DNA from: Pseudomonadota bacterium
Lineage (GTDB): Bacteria > Pseudomonadota > Gammaproteobacteria > Steroidobacterales > Steroidobacteraceae
Assembly (NCBI GenBank): GCA_021838635.1
Contig: JAKCDC010000030.1
Coordinates: forward strand, 1-34,267
DNA: 34,267 nucleotides
Direction: 5' to 3'
Shown here piece by piece: positions 8,943 to 17,516 of this stretch. How positions within the stretch are numbered: position 1 is the stretch's first letter; each line of letters opens with the position of its first letter. The position numbers and the translations under genes are program-made. The notes under the pieces are model-generated. The model was not told the origin of the DNA, ran no database searches, and saw nothing but the letters and a program-made list of their open reading frames with translations.

Positions 8943-10046
8943 ATGCCGATGAAATGTGCTCTTGGGCCGCTCATGGCGCTCGCCGCCGCGATGGCGCTAC
9001 ACTGTCCCGCCGCGCGCGCCGCCACCCCCGCTCTGCCGCCGCTGAAGCACATCGCCACGCTGCACGTGCCCGGGGCGCCGCTCGATGTGTTCGACATCAG
9101 CGCGGTCAATGCCCAGGGCGTTTATGCGCTCTCGGACCGCTCCAATCATGGACTGGATTTCTTCGATGCGGCTACGGGGGCGTTCATCGGCCGCGCCACG
9201 GGGTTCGCCGGCTTCAATCCGGCCAAGGGGTTCGATACGGCCGGACCCAACGGCGTGGTCGCGGTTGGGCGAGGGGAGTTCTGGGCCGGCGACGGCAACA
9301 GCACCGTGAAGGTGGTCGATCTGCACTCGCGCAAGATCATCGCGAGCATTTCCACCGGCGGGCATGAGCGCACCGATGAGATGACCTATGATCCGCGCGA
9401 TCACCTCGTGATCGCGGTGAACAATGCCGACGATCCGCCGTTCGTCACCTTCATATCCACCCGCACACGCCAGGTGCTCGGGCGGGTGATGCTGCCTCAG
9501 GCCACGGACGGGGCGGAGCAGCCGGTGTGGGATCCGGCCACGGGACTGATCTATCTGTCGATCCCCTCGCTTGATCACGACAAGGCGCGCGGTGCGGTAG
9601 CGGTGCTCAATCCCCGTACGCGCGCGCTGCTGCGCTTCATGCCGGTCGCGCGCTGCATGCCGGCCGGCCTCGCGCTCGGACCAGACCACCGGTTGCTCAT
9701 CGGCTGCAGCGACGATGGGGTCGCGGCGGGTTTTCCGGCCCGCTCATTCGTCATGAGCACCCGTGGGCGGATCGTGGCGCGTCTGCCGCAGGTCGGCGGC
9801 TCCGATGAGGTTTGGTCCGACCCGCGCGCGCACCGCTATTACCTGGCGGCCGTGGCCAACACCGGCGGGCCGGTGCTCGGGGTGGTCGACTCGCAGACCG
9901 ACCGCTGGCTCGCAAACATTCCGACCGGGCCGCACGCCCACTCGGTCGCCGCCGATGCGCGCACCGGCCGTGTGTTCGTGCCAATCGCCGGGGGCAAGGG
10001 CAGTCCCTGCCCACGCGGATGCATTGAGGTATTCGCGCCGCGCTGA
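8943..10046 (+). CDS. Secreted YVTN/NHL-type beta-propeller protein
   Basis: This 367-residue protein has a clear signal peptide starting at the ATG at 8943 (MPMKCALGPLMALAAA..., cleavage after ARA near residue 25). That is why I prefer it over upstream in-frame ATGs, which would put about 60 unlikely residues ahead of it. The mature part is a repeating propeller: HIATLHVPGAPLDVFDIS, LDFFDAATGAFIGRATG, GNSTVKVVDLHSRKIIASI, RGAVAVLNPRTRALLRFM, PVLGVVDSQTDRWLANI. It ends with a close cysteine pair (CPRGC) that could form a disulfide. It resembles YncE-like periplasmic propellers. No catalytic motif is visible; a binding or scaffolding role is likely. The neighbours do not suggest a pathway. Confidence 0.8.
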   Translation: MPMKCALGPLMALAAAMALHCPAARAATPALPPLKHIATLHVPGAPLDVFDISAVNAQGVYALSDRSNHGLDFFDAATGAFIGRATGFAGFNPAKGFDTAGPNGVVAVGRGEFWAGDGNSTVKVVDLHSRKIIASISTGGHERTDEMTYDPRDHLVIAVNNADDPPFVTFISTRTRQVLGRVMLPQATDGAEQPVWDPATGLIYLSIPSLDHDKARGAVAVLNPRTRALLRFMPVARCMPAGLALGPDHRLLIGCSDDGVAAGFPARSFVMSTRGRIVARLPQVGGSDEVWSDPRAHRYYLAAVANTGGPVLGVVDSQTDRWLANIPTGPHAHSVAADARTGRVFVPIAGGKGSPCPRGCIEVFAPR

Positions 10047-10056
10047 TGCGCCACGG

Positions 10057-10088
10057 CATGCGCGGCGTGGATGCTCACGCCGCGCATG
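10057..10088. terminator. Bidirectional terminator hairpin
   Basis: A perfect 13-bp stem (CATGCGCGGCGTG paired with CACGCCGCGCATG, loop GATGCT) lies between the convergent propeller gene (ends 10046) and pilE (ends 10093, minus). On the plus strand it is followed by TCTCT. It is placed to stop transcription from both sides. Confidence 0.75.
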
Positions 10089-10092
10089 TCTC

Positions 10093-10569
10093 TCACCAGC
10101 AAGTGTCCGCAGGATTGGTGTTGCCGGCGCTGTCGGTGGAGGATTCAGCGCCCGTCGAGGTCACCGTGAACGTCGAACAGGTCGGATCCTCTTGCGCCTG
10201 ATAGGCGCTCACCGTCACGGCTGTGAGCGAGAAGGCCGGCTGCCCGTTGGTGCTCGTCACGTTCGGGGACTCGATCGCGTAATACCCACTGCCGATCGTG
10301 ATCGGCCAGCTGCCGGTGTAGCCGAGATCGCCCTCATTGCTGGTATAGGCATTGTACATGGCGAAGTAGCGCTCTTCGCGTGCGGCGAGCTCCAGCAGCG
10401 CGTTGCGTGCGTCGGTGCGGTGCGCCTGAGCGACCTGATGCTCGTAGATCGGGTACGCGATGGCCGAGAGAATCCCCACCACGAGCACCGTGATCATCAG
10501 TTCGATGAGCGTGAAACCGAGCACTCCTCGCCGGGCGTGCCACCGCATCTGACTGTGTGTACGCATCAT
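10093..10569 (-). CDS. pilE: Type IV minor pilin PilE
   Basis: This is a 158-residue prepilin. A short basic leader (…RRGVLG) is followed by the mature N-terminus FTLIELM with Glu at position +5, cleaved by PilD, and a hydrophobic helix (about 25 residues). A globular domain with paired cysteines (C in EDPTCS and the penultimate C) gives the usual pilin disulfide. The ATG at 10569 is one of two adjacent starts, next to a GAGG sequence and just downstream of the pilY1 stop; a start inside pilY1 is possible but less likely. It is the last gene of the minor pilin operon. Minor pilins prime pilus assembly and sit at the tip with PilY1. Confidence 0.88.
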   Translation of the reverse strand: MMRTHSQMRWHARRGVLGFTLIELMITVLVVGILSAIAYPIYEHQVAQAHRTDARNALLELAAREERYFAMYNAYTSNEGDLGYTGSWPITIGSGYYAIESPNVTSTNGQPAFSLTAVTVSAYQAQEDPTCSTFTVTSTGAESSTDSAGNTNPADTCW

Positions 10570-10579
10570 GGGCCTCATC

Positions 10580-13500
10580 CTAGCGCAGCTCAATCCACGT
10601 TTCGGGCATGCCGACCGGGTTGTTGCCGATGCTGATTTCCTGGATGCCGTGCTGGCCGGTATTGGTCTGATATACCAGATAGTACTGCACCGGGGTAGAA
10701 CCCGTTCCGCCGGTCGTCACCACTGAATCCGTACCGCTCGCGTTCGACTGGTAGGCGATGGTATGCGTATTGCCATTGTTGATGAAGAAGTCCGATACCG
10801 GTCCGCCCGAGCGCGCATCGATGGCGTACGTCCATCCCTGGTCCGCGCCGGTGTTGCAGGCGAGCGGGGAGTCGATGCCCGGCAGCGTCGAGTTGAACAC
10901 AACGGCAGTGCCCACGATCTGCGGATTGAACACCACCTGCTCGGTGGTGGTCTGGTTGAACTCGGAGTTCACGCCCGGCAGATTGAAATACCAGCCAAAC
11001 TGATCATCACCGGTGCTGCAGGCCGTGGTGCCCGCCCAGCACACCGGGGAGGTGCTGTTGACGAGGCGACCCGCATTACTCGAGTCGATGGTGACGGTCT
11101 GCTGCTGCAGATTGCTCGCCGAGAGCACGCTCGAGGTGACCCCAGGCAGGCTCGTGGCCTGCGATGCGGTCAGGCTCTGGAATTGCGTCAGGCTGTGCGC
11201 ATTCCACACCGTCATGTTCCAGTCCCACACACCGTAGAAGGCCTGCGTGCCGCTCGCGTAGCTCGTCGCGCTGGTATTGGTGAGCGGGAATTTCTCACCG
11301 GTGCCGAAGTACAGCATCAGCTGCGTCTGCTGCGTGTAGGGATTGGTGACGAATGCCGGCGTCACCGCGGAGGTGATCGGCTGGCCGGCGGGTGTCTTGA
11401 AGATCGGACCCGGCGTCACCGCCCAGTTCGACGGCGAATTGCTGGTCAGATCAAAGCGCCACACGTTGCCATTCACGTCACCGGCGTAAACGTAATCGGT
11501 GATGTGATCGCCGACCATGTCGACGGGCGACACGTAGGCGATCCCATCCTTCGTGCCGGCCTGGCCGGTCGACAGGTAATACGTGGAGATCGCGCCGGAG
11601 GAGGGGTTCACGGTCATCACATAGATGCCCGCATCCCCGCTCGTACTGCCGAGTCCATTGCCGAAAATGATACCCCAGTCCCCATTGTGCAGCCGGCGGA
11701 TGACCGGCGTTCCATAGGTATCACCGAGGTTGTTTCCGCAGTTCGAGACGTTCTGGCAGCTCAGCGTCGAGGGGGTCCAGTCGCCGATGACAAGATTCGA
11801 GGCATTGGCTTCGCTGAATTGCGAGGGGTGGGTCACGTCGAGCGCGAAGATGTCCGCGCCGCCGGCCCCGAGTCCGCTCACGAGCCACGTATGCCACTTG
11901 CCGCCGTAGAACAGATCACCCACCCCAGGGCTGGCGTCGACATAGAAGTTGTGCCCGTACTGGGGATTGGAGTAGTCGAGGTTGGCGTTCGAACTGTTGT
12001 GGATATCGTTAAGCACCGTCTGGGGAATATAGGCGAGCACTTCCTCGCCCGTATTGGTGGAACTATTGAAGATGGTGCCGGTGGAATCAAATGACCCGGA
12101 GGCGAAGCCATGCAAAAAGCCGTCGTTCGCGCCCACGTACACCACGTTAAGGCGGGTCGCCTCCGCACCGGCGTACTGCTGATAGGTCTCACCGGAGTTC
12201 TCGGGCATCGTGGCGTTCGGATACAGCGCGTCATGCCAGGTCGGGGGCGTCTCGTAGGCGCTGTAGATCATCTTCGACGGTGGCCCTACCCACGCCGGAC
12301 TCGAATCGACGATGTCGCCGAGCACCCCGACACGGTCGCGGAACAACCCGGTGCCCTGGGGAGTGATCTCATCGCTGCGGTCCCCGCGCAGATACAGCAG
12401 GCGGTTCTGGCCGTTGTTGGTGCCGAGCGCGGTCTGCTCCGCCGCGGTGAGGCTGGTCCACTCGAACGGAATGCCAGCGGAGCCGCTCCAGGTGAGCATT
12501 ACGCGGCTGGAGGGGGATTCAGCGGCGATCAGCCCTGTTTGCCCCGTGTTGGCGCAGGTACTGCCGGTTGGAACGCCGGTGAGAACACAGGACGCATCCC
12601 AGTTGGCCGCCGAGGCAACCGTCAGTCCCCCCGTACTGGTGGCAACCAGATTGTATGCCGCGAGATCGCCGGTCCAGCTCGACGGATCGTAATAACTGAA
12701 GTATTCCTGGGTGCCGTTCTGCACGCGCGAGGATTCCTGCTGGTTGACCGTCGAGGAGGTCAATGCCTGGGTGGCCGGCGTCGCCTTGAAGCAGAGGAGT
12801 TCGTGAATATTGGTGTCGCCGCCGGTGGAGCCGGCGAAGCCGAAGCGCAAGAGTGGTGGCAGCGGTCCATTCGAGGCGGTGATGCTCTGATTCTCCAGCA
12901 CGCCGATCCATGAGCCGCCGTCATAGCTGTACCAGAGGCTGAGCAATCCATTTTGCGTAATCTTCAGATGGTAGGTGATCGGGGTCGCATCCTGCCTGGA
13001 GTAACCGCCGTTTTCATATTCGTCGGCGATCTGGTTCGGAATCACTTCGTAGGCGTTCGGGATCGCCGGATAGTCCATGACCGGCGTCGAGGTCTCTGAT
13101 GGACTATTAGGATTCGAGTAATTCCACAGGTAACCCGTCCTGCAGGTCGCCTGCACCGCGCTCTCCTGCTGACCGGTGTCCAGGGAATCCGGGTAATCGT
13201 CTGAATAGTTCTGGTTCAACCACGGCCACGCGATGTCGCCCGCGCCACGCAAGCCGACGCGGTTGGGCTTGAAGTACCCGCCGCTGGCCGTATTGTCGCC
13301 TCCGTCATCGGTGGTATTGGGCTCGCTCAGCGTCTGATTTCCGGCACCGTTCAGAAAGTTACCGAATTCATCGATACCAAGACCGAGATACGCCCCGACC
13401 ATGCCGTCATAGGGATAGTTGTCGTTTGAGCAGGAATAACTGAAGCTGCCGCCGAGGGCGCCGATTGGATCGACTGTCGGGGACCATTGGCTAGCGTCGA

Positions 13501-14035
13501 TCAGGAAGAAGCTTATACCGTCCGCGCCGTCGTTCCCGCCGAATTGCCCCCCGGCGTTGCCACGATAGGTCACGGTTTTGAAGGTGATATCCAGTCCCTG
13601 GTTCGTCGAGAACGTATCGGCCGAAACGATCGCCCCGTGTTCATCATAGCCGCCGCTGCCGCAGTCACCGCCCAGACAGCCGTTGGTGAACCGCAGCGCA
13701 CCCTCTCCGTTTGGATCCGGCAGAGTCTGCGTCGAACCCGGGGTACCATTATAACCGCCCACCAGCGGCTCAGGGACAGGGTCGCCGTTGCGCATGGGAT
13801 TCGGGTTTTCGTAGTAGGGGTCTACGATACAGCCAGGAGGCGTTCCGGGTCCGTAGCTGCTACTTCCGGTGCCGGCGTTGGAACTTGCAGTCAGACACGC
13901 ACCGCCGAAATAGTACCACGCTTTCTGCGTGGTATCGCCTGTGAAATTCTCCGACACGTTGACATTCGCCCGCGCCGCCCCGTGCAGCACACAAAGCGCA
14001 AGCAGCGCCGACAGCCAGATCTTGTTGCGAAACAT
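10580..14035 (-). CDS. pilY1: PilY1 pilus-tip adhesin with lectin-like N-terminal domain
   Basis: This is a large secreted tip protein (1151 residues) of type IV pili. The ATG at 14035 has a good GGAGG site 5 bases ahead and starts a signal peptide (about 23 residues, ending ARA). About residues 25-330 look like an L-type lectin-like fold (GADGISFFLID, GGSFSYSC, VGAYLGLGIDEFGNF) where the well-studied PilY1 proteins carry a von Willebrand A domain; no MIDAS DxSxS motif is seen. The C-terminal half is the PilY1 beta-propeller: SSPAWVGPP, VYVGANDGFLHGF, GGADIFALDVTHPS, and DYVYAGDVNGNVWRFDL near residue 853, the kind of Asp/Asn-rich loop that binds calcium in PilY1. It sits between pilX and pilE as in the canonical operon. 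It probably controls pilus retraction and surface or glycan contact. Confidence 0.92.
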   Translation of the reverse strand: MFRNKIWLSALLALCVLHGAARANVNVSENFTGDTTQKAWYYFGGACLTASSNAGTGSSSYGPGTPPGCIVDPYYENPNPMRNGDPVPEPLVGGYNGTPGSTQTLPDPNGEGALRFTNGCLGGDCGSGGYDEHGAIVSADTFSTNQGLDITFKTVTYRGNAGGQFGGNDGADGISFFLIDASQWSPTVDPIGALGGSFSYSCSNDNYPYDGMVGAYLGLGIDEFGNFLNGAGNQTLSEPNTTDDGGDNTASGGYFKPNRVGLRGAGDIAWPWLNQNYSDDYPDSLDTGQQESAVQATCRTGYLWNYSNPNSPSETSTPVMDYPAIPNAYEVIPNQIADEYENGGYSRQDATPITYHLKITQNGLLSLWYSYDGGSWIGVLENQSITASNGPLPPLLRFGFAGSTGGDTNIHELLCFKATPATQALTSSTVNQQESSRVQNGTQEYFSYYDPSSWTGDLAAYNLVATSTGGLTVASAANWDASCVLTGVPTGSTCANTGQTGLIAAESPSSRVMLTWSGSAGIPFEWTSLTAAEQTALGTNNGQNRLLYLRGDRSDEITPQGTGLFRDRVGVLGDIVDSSPAWVGPPSKMIYSAYETPPTWHDALYPNATMPENSGETYQQYAGAEATRLNVVYVGANDGFLHGFASGSFDSTGTIFNSSTNTGEEVLAYIPQTVLNDIHNSSNANLDYSNPQYGHNFYVDASPGVGDLFYGGKWHTWLVSGLGAGGADIFALDVTHPSQFSEANASNLVIGDWTPSTLSCQNVSNCGNNLGDTYGTPVIRRLHNGDWGIIFGNGLGSTSGDAGIYVMTVNPSSGAISTYYLSTGQAGTKDGIAYVSPVDMVGDHITDYVYAGDVNGNVWRFDLTSNSPSNWAVTPGPIFKTPAGQPITSAVTPAFVTNPYTQQTQLMLYFGTGEKFPLTNTSATSYASGTQAFYGVWDWNMTVWNAHSLTQFQSLTASQATSLPGVTSSVLSASNLQQQTVTIDSSNAGRLVNSTSPVCWAGTTACSTGDDQFGWYFNLPGVNSEFNQTTTEQVVFNPQIVGTAVVFNSTLPGIDSPLACNTGADQGWTYAIDARSGGPVSDFFINNGNTHTIAYQSNASGTDSVVTTGGTGSTPVQYYLVYQTNTGQHGIQEISIGNNPVGMPETWIELR

Positions 14036-14051
14036 GAGAACCTCCGCGTGC

Positions 14052-14645
14052 TCAGGGGCTCGTTGCGGATGCGACAGAATAGCGAACCTGGTAGGTGCTC
14101 TCGACCACCGCGACGGTGGCCTGCGAGCCGCCGTACGACCAGGCATCGACGATGTAGTCGGTCGCGTTGGCGTACGTCGCGTCCCGGCCGAGCTCCCCGA
14201 TATAGGCGACCGGCAGTCCGTAGAGCGTGTTCTGTCCACCGCTCTGACTCGACTGGATCACGTTGTTCGGGTTGTAGGCGAAGCCGACGTCCGTCCCGCC
14301 GATCTGCCACGGTACGGTGCTCACCGGGCCGCTGGAGATCTGCATCGACAGCGGCTCGCTGCAGATTTGGGGCAGGGCTTGCGTTGCGAGCGGATTCGCC
14401 GAGCAGTCGATAGTCGGCATGCTCTGCACGTTCGTAATCAGCCATTGCTGGGCATACTGCTGGGCGCTCTCGGCACTCTGCAGAGCGCGCTGCTTATCAA
14501 GCACGTTGCCGGCAATGCGATTCTCGAGGCCGACGCCCCGGAACATGGCGAGCGCCAAAATGGTGATCACAAGGAGCAGCAGCAACGTGGTGATCAGCAC
14601 CATGCCGCGCTGCACAGATGTCCGGCAGTTGAATTTGCAGCTCAT
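14052..14645 (-). CDS. pilX: Type IV minor pilin PilX
   Basis: This 197-residue protein has a basic leader (RTSVQRG) and a mature hydrophobic helix starting MVLITTLLLLLVITIL, followed by the conserved PilX segment LENRIAGNVLDKQRALQSAESA. Residue +5 of the mature protein is Thr rather than Glu, as in GspK-like tip pilins. The C-terminal domain is small with two cysteines. The ATG at 14645 lies 2 bases after the pilW stop. It works with PilV, PilW and FimT/FimU as the priming complex that PilY1 caps. Confidence 0.9.
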   Translation of the reverse strand: MSCKFNCRTSVQRGMVLITTLLLLLVITILALAMFRGVGLENRIAGNVLDKQRALQSAESAQQYAQQWLITNVQSMPTIDCSANPLATQALPQICSEPLSMQISSGPVSTVPWQIGGTDVGFAYNPNNVIQSSQSGGQNTLYGLPVAYIGELGRDATYANATDYIVDAWSYGGSQATVAVVESTYQVRYSVASATSP

Positions 14646-14647
14646 CC

Positions 14648-15493
14648 TCAGCCGCCTCCTGCCCGGCTCATGACGTCGATGACCTTGGTGAACGCCACGG
14701 ACTGCGGCTGTCCCGCCTCGTTTTGCAGAGGATTGACGAAAGTCACCGCGATCCGCACTGCAGTCACCTCACTCCAATACGAGGGCTGCATGTCGGCGGA
14801 GGGGATGTAGGCGTTGACGGAATTGTCCGCCGCCGTAGTGCCACCCGTCGCGCTCGGGACATGCAACCCGTAGGAGATCTGCATGTACTCCACGTTCTTC
14901 ACCAGCTGCACCGGGGTGTTCCAGGTGCTTCCGGCCTCCAGATCGCAGTACAGAAAGCTGTCCGGAGGTTTGCTCGGGTCCGGATCCGGCGCAGTCTGAA
15001 TGTAGAAGTAATTCGTATAGACGATGTTTCCGCCGGATGTGTTTGTGCTGCCGTCGCACAGGGGAGTGCCGTCGCCGCTCGCGGTCATGAAGCGCACCGC
15101 CAGGGTATCCACATCATAGTTCGTACCGCCGCTGCTCGTCGTTTTGTGCAGACCATAGAGCGTCTGTCCGGCGGCAAAGGTGAGCGGATCGGCGGCGGTA
15201 TTTCCGGCGGTGGTCGTCTGTGTCGGCAGCGACATCGCCTGCGAGGTGATCGCAGGATCGGGGTAATAGCCTGCGGTCTGAACGATGTCCGTGAGCAGCG
15301 TCATGGTGAAGCGTTCATCGTCATCCAGCTTCGACAGCCCAGTGCGATCGGCGTAGGAATTGTGGACACTCTGCTCCATGACGATCACACCAGCGATCAG
15401 AAACAAGGCGATCACGATGGCGACCATGAGTTCAACGAGCGAGTAGCCGCCTTGGCGCATTCGCTTCCAAGGGAATTGTTGAATCGTGCTCAC
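14648..15493 (-). CDS. pilW: Type IV minor pilin PilW
   Basis: This 281-residue prepilin starts at a GTG (15493) that overlaps the pilV stop by four bases (GTGA); a longer reading frame extends further but inside pilV. After the basic leader (FPWKRMRQGG) comes the mature YSLVELMVAIVIALFLIAGV with Glu at +5. Then comes the typical PilW helix with DDDERFTMTLLTDIVQTAGYYPDP, where the AGYY/F segment is a PilW hallmark. A large beta-rich domain with several cysteines follows. It is part of the fimT-pilV-pilW-pilX-pilY1-pilE transcript. Confidence 0.92.
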   Translation of the reverse strand: MSTIQQFPWKRMRQGGYSLVELMVAIVIALFLIAGVIVMEQSVHNSYADRTGLSKLDDDERFTMTLLTDIVQTAGYYPDPAITSQAMSLPTQTTTAGNTAADPLTFAAGQTLYGLHKTTSSGGTNYDVDTLAVRFMTASGDGTPLCDGSTNTSGGNIVYTNYFYIQTAPDPDPSKPPDSFLYCDLEAGSTWNTPVQLVKNVEYMQISYGLHVPSATGGTTAADNSVNAYIPSADMQPSYWSEVTAVRIAVTFVNPLQNEAGQPQSVAFTKVIDVMSRAGGG

Positions 15494-16071
15494 GGTTCGA
15501 CCACCAGCTGGTAGCTCTGGGTTTGCAGCGCCGTGCTGCCTTGCTCCTCGCGGTTTGCGTTCGCCAGGTTTTCCGTCCAGGTGATGTCTATCGTGCAGAA
15601 AATCTGCAGATTCGCGCTCTGGCAGGAGATCTGCGTCGTTGCGCCGCTCAGCATCGAGTTCATGGCCTGTTCCCACTGCACGAGATCGTAGCCGGCCATG
15701 TTGGCCGGTGTGCAGTACGAGGCTGTGCTTGAAAATTCGCACAGAGACGGATTGGCGAGTGCGGCGCCGACTCCGTTGGCCAGATTGGCATCACCGCTCG
15801 CGCTCACCGGAGTGGCGGAGGTGGGACTGATTGTGACGCTGACGCCGCTCGGAGCACTAGCCCAGTAGTCCTCGTTGGCGTGCATCGAGGCGGCAAGGCT
15901 CGCCGCCTCCAGCGCCACCAGAGCGCGCACACGCGATATGCCAGAATCAGCCAGCAGCAGGGCTTGCATCTTGGCGATCCCGAGCAGGCCTACCGCGATG
16001 ATGATCATGGCGACGAGCACTTCAACCAAGCTGAAGCCACTCTCGGCGCGAGACTGTCCCGTGCGTCTCAT
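15490..16071 (-). CDS. pilV: Type IV minor pilin PilV
   Basis: This 193-residue prepilin has a leader RAESG and mature FSLVEVLVAMIIIAVGLLGIAKMQ, the classic PilV/GspI start with Glu at +5 and the GLLGIAKMQ turn. It continues with RALVALEAASLAASMHAN, also typical. I use the ATG at 16071, which overlaps the fimT stop (ATGA); an in-frame GTG at 16077 would add two residues. Four cysteines lie in the C-terminal domain. Its stop overlaps the pilW GTG start, so the operon is translationally coupled here. Confidence 0.9.
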   Translation of the reverse strand: MRRTGQSRAESGFSLVEVLVAMIIIAVGLLGIAKMQALLLADSGISRVRALVALEAASLAASMHANEDYWASAPSGVSVTISPTSATPVSASGDANLANGVGAALANPSLCEFSSTASYCTPANMAGYDLVQWEQAMNSMLSGATTQISCQSANLQIFCTIDITWTENLANANREEQGSTALQTQSYQLVVEP

Positions 16072-16676
16072 TGGCACCCCGATGGATCGGTGGACTGCAT
16101 CGCCGTAGTCATCATGCCGGACTGACTGAGGAACAGGCAGCGCGTGTAGGTGGAGTTCGGCGGGTTGTCCTGCAGGATCATCGTCACCTGTGCCGTGTTG
16201 AAATCGGCGAAGCCGTCGCGATTGAAAGTGACGACCCCGACGTCGTTGCTCGCCGTGAAGGTATCGCTGCTCGCAAAGGGCCCCTGCACGCGCAGTACGG
16301 TGTCACCGGCGCCGCTATCGTAAACCCCGTTGCCGCTGAGATCGCTGAAGACGAGCCAACCTTTTTGCCAGTCGGTCGCTTCACTCGACGCACATGAGTA
16401 TGGGCTTGCGGTGCTCGCGGCGATGCACACCGAGACGGTCTGTCCCTCCCGCGCCGCTTCGGAGCGGGCGAACTGCAGATCACCCAGCAGCGCATTGAGC
16501 TCGGAACTCATGCGCCCGGAGGTGGTGACGTAGCGGTAGGTGGGAATGCCGATCCCGGCCAGAATGGCGATGATCATCATGACTACGAGCAGCTCGAACA
16601 GCGTCACGCCGCTCTGGCGCGCAGCGCTCAGGCGACGTATGCGCAGTCGAACAGGCAGAGTGTGCGGTGTATACAC
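16068..16676 (-). CDS. fimT: GspH/FimT-type minor pilin (FimT/FimU)
   Basis: This is a 202-residue prepilin of the GspH/FimT family and the first gene of the minor pilin operon. The leader is RQSG and the mature start is VTLFELLVVMMIIAILAGIGIPTYRYV with Glu at +5. SELNALLGDLQFARSEAAREGQTVSVC is the family's conserved helix-strand block. A segment of Asp/Asn/Gly (DLSGNGVYDSGAGD) follows, and a C-terminal disulfide pair is likely. The start is a GTG at 16676 with no strong ribosome-binding site; no in-frame ATG exists before the leader. In Pseudomonas this position is taken by FimU; either name is possible. Confidence 0.88.
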   Translation of the reverse strand: MYTPHTLPVRLRIRRLSAARQSGVTLFELLVVMMIIAILAGIGIPTYRYVTTSGRMSSELNALLGDLQFARSEAAREGQTVSVCIAASTASPYSCASSEATDWQKGWLVFSDLSGNGVYDSGAGDTVLRVQGPFASSDTFTASNDVGVVTFNRDGFADFNTAQVTMILQDNPPNSTYTRCLFLSQSGMMTTAMQSTDPSGCQ

Positions 16677-16964
16677 AGTCGTTCTGATGATGACTCCCTG
16701 ACGAATGCGACTTTACCCGCGCCTGCAAGGGCGGTGGGGACGGCCCGATCAGCGGGCGATTCCACCCGATGAGCGGCCGGGTGCGGCGAGTGAGCAGTCG
16801 GTCACATTTGCGCGGTGCAGTCCACGTTCGCACGCCGAGGCGTGGATGCCCGGGACGAGTCCTGCGGGCGTTGTTGGAGCGCTGATATCCGCCGCCGCCC
16901 CCCCCTTAGGAAGGGCCGGCGGCGCAGTCGGCGGGATCTCGCCGGCGTTTTCGGGTGCGGAAAC

Positions 16965-17516
16965 TCAGTGCACCGGGCGCTTGTGCGCCAAATCCCAGCG
17001 GCGCACAGCCGCGAGCGTGTTGGCCACATGGCGGCGCGGGTCGAGATTGGTATAGGAGTAGAAGATCCGGTCGCTCGGCGTGATGACGTACGAGACTCTG
17101 TTGGCGAGCAGCGGGTTCGACGGCAGTACCGCATCGTAGGACTTCATGATATGTCCCGTAGTGTCGGCGGCCACCGGGAATTTCTTGCGGCAGGCGCTTA
17201 CGGAGAAGCGTTTGAGCTTGGCGATCGAGTCGTGCGAGACGCCGATGACGGTCGCACCAAGCGCCTTGAATTTGGGCATGGCTTGCGCGAACAGGTGTGC
17301 CTCGAGCGTGCAACCGGGCGTGAAGGCGGCCAGGTAGAAGTAGAGCACCACCGGGCCTTTCTTCAGGGCTTTCGCCAGCGAGAACGGATAGGTCTTGCCA
17401 CCGAGCGTCGCCGTGGCGGTGAACAGCGGGGCTTTGGCGCCATCCGGCAGCGCGGCATAGGCCGCCTGGGATGCCAGCAGCACGACCGTGAGCGCGATTG
17501 CTAATTGACGTCGCAT
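16965..17516 (-). CDS. Exported peroxiredoxin (AhpC/TSA, Bcp-like)
   Basis: This 183-residue thiol peroxidase has a signal peptide (about 1-21, ending AYA), so it probably acts in the periplasm. The peroxidatic cysteine is C69 in FTPGCTLEAH; a second cysteine, C109 (VSACRKKF), may resolve it. The catalytic arginine candidate is R140 in NRVSYVI. The usual P-x3-T/S-x2-C motif is altered: the proline is replaced by Leu62. A GAGGAG site precedes the ATG at 17516. It is transcribed alone, minus strand, upstream of the pilin operon, with a 288-base gap to fimT; I see nothing convincing in that gap. Its role would be removal of peroxides in the envelope; the reductant is unknown. Confidence 0.82.
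   Translation of the reverse strand: MRRQLAIALTVVLLASQAAYAALPDGAKAPLFTATATLGGKTYPFSLAKALKKGPVVLYFYLAAFTPGCTLEAHLFAQAMPKFKALGATVIGVSHDSIAKLKRFSVSACRKKFPVAADTTGHIMKSYDAVLPSNPLLANRVSYVITPSDRIFYSYTNLDPRRHVANTLAAVRRWDLAHKRPVH

Noticed and set aside
10763-12094. 443-codon open frame on the plus strand opposite pilY1
   Set aside because: It is antisense to a well-supported gene, has no ribosome-binding site or family features, and owes its length to high GC.
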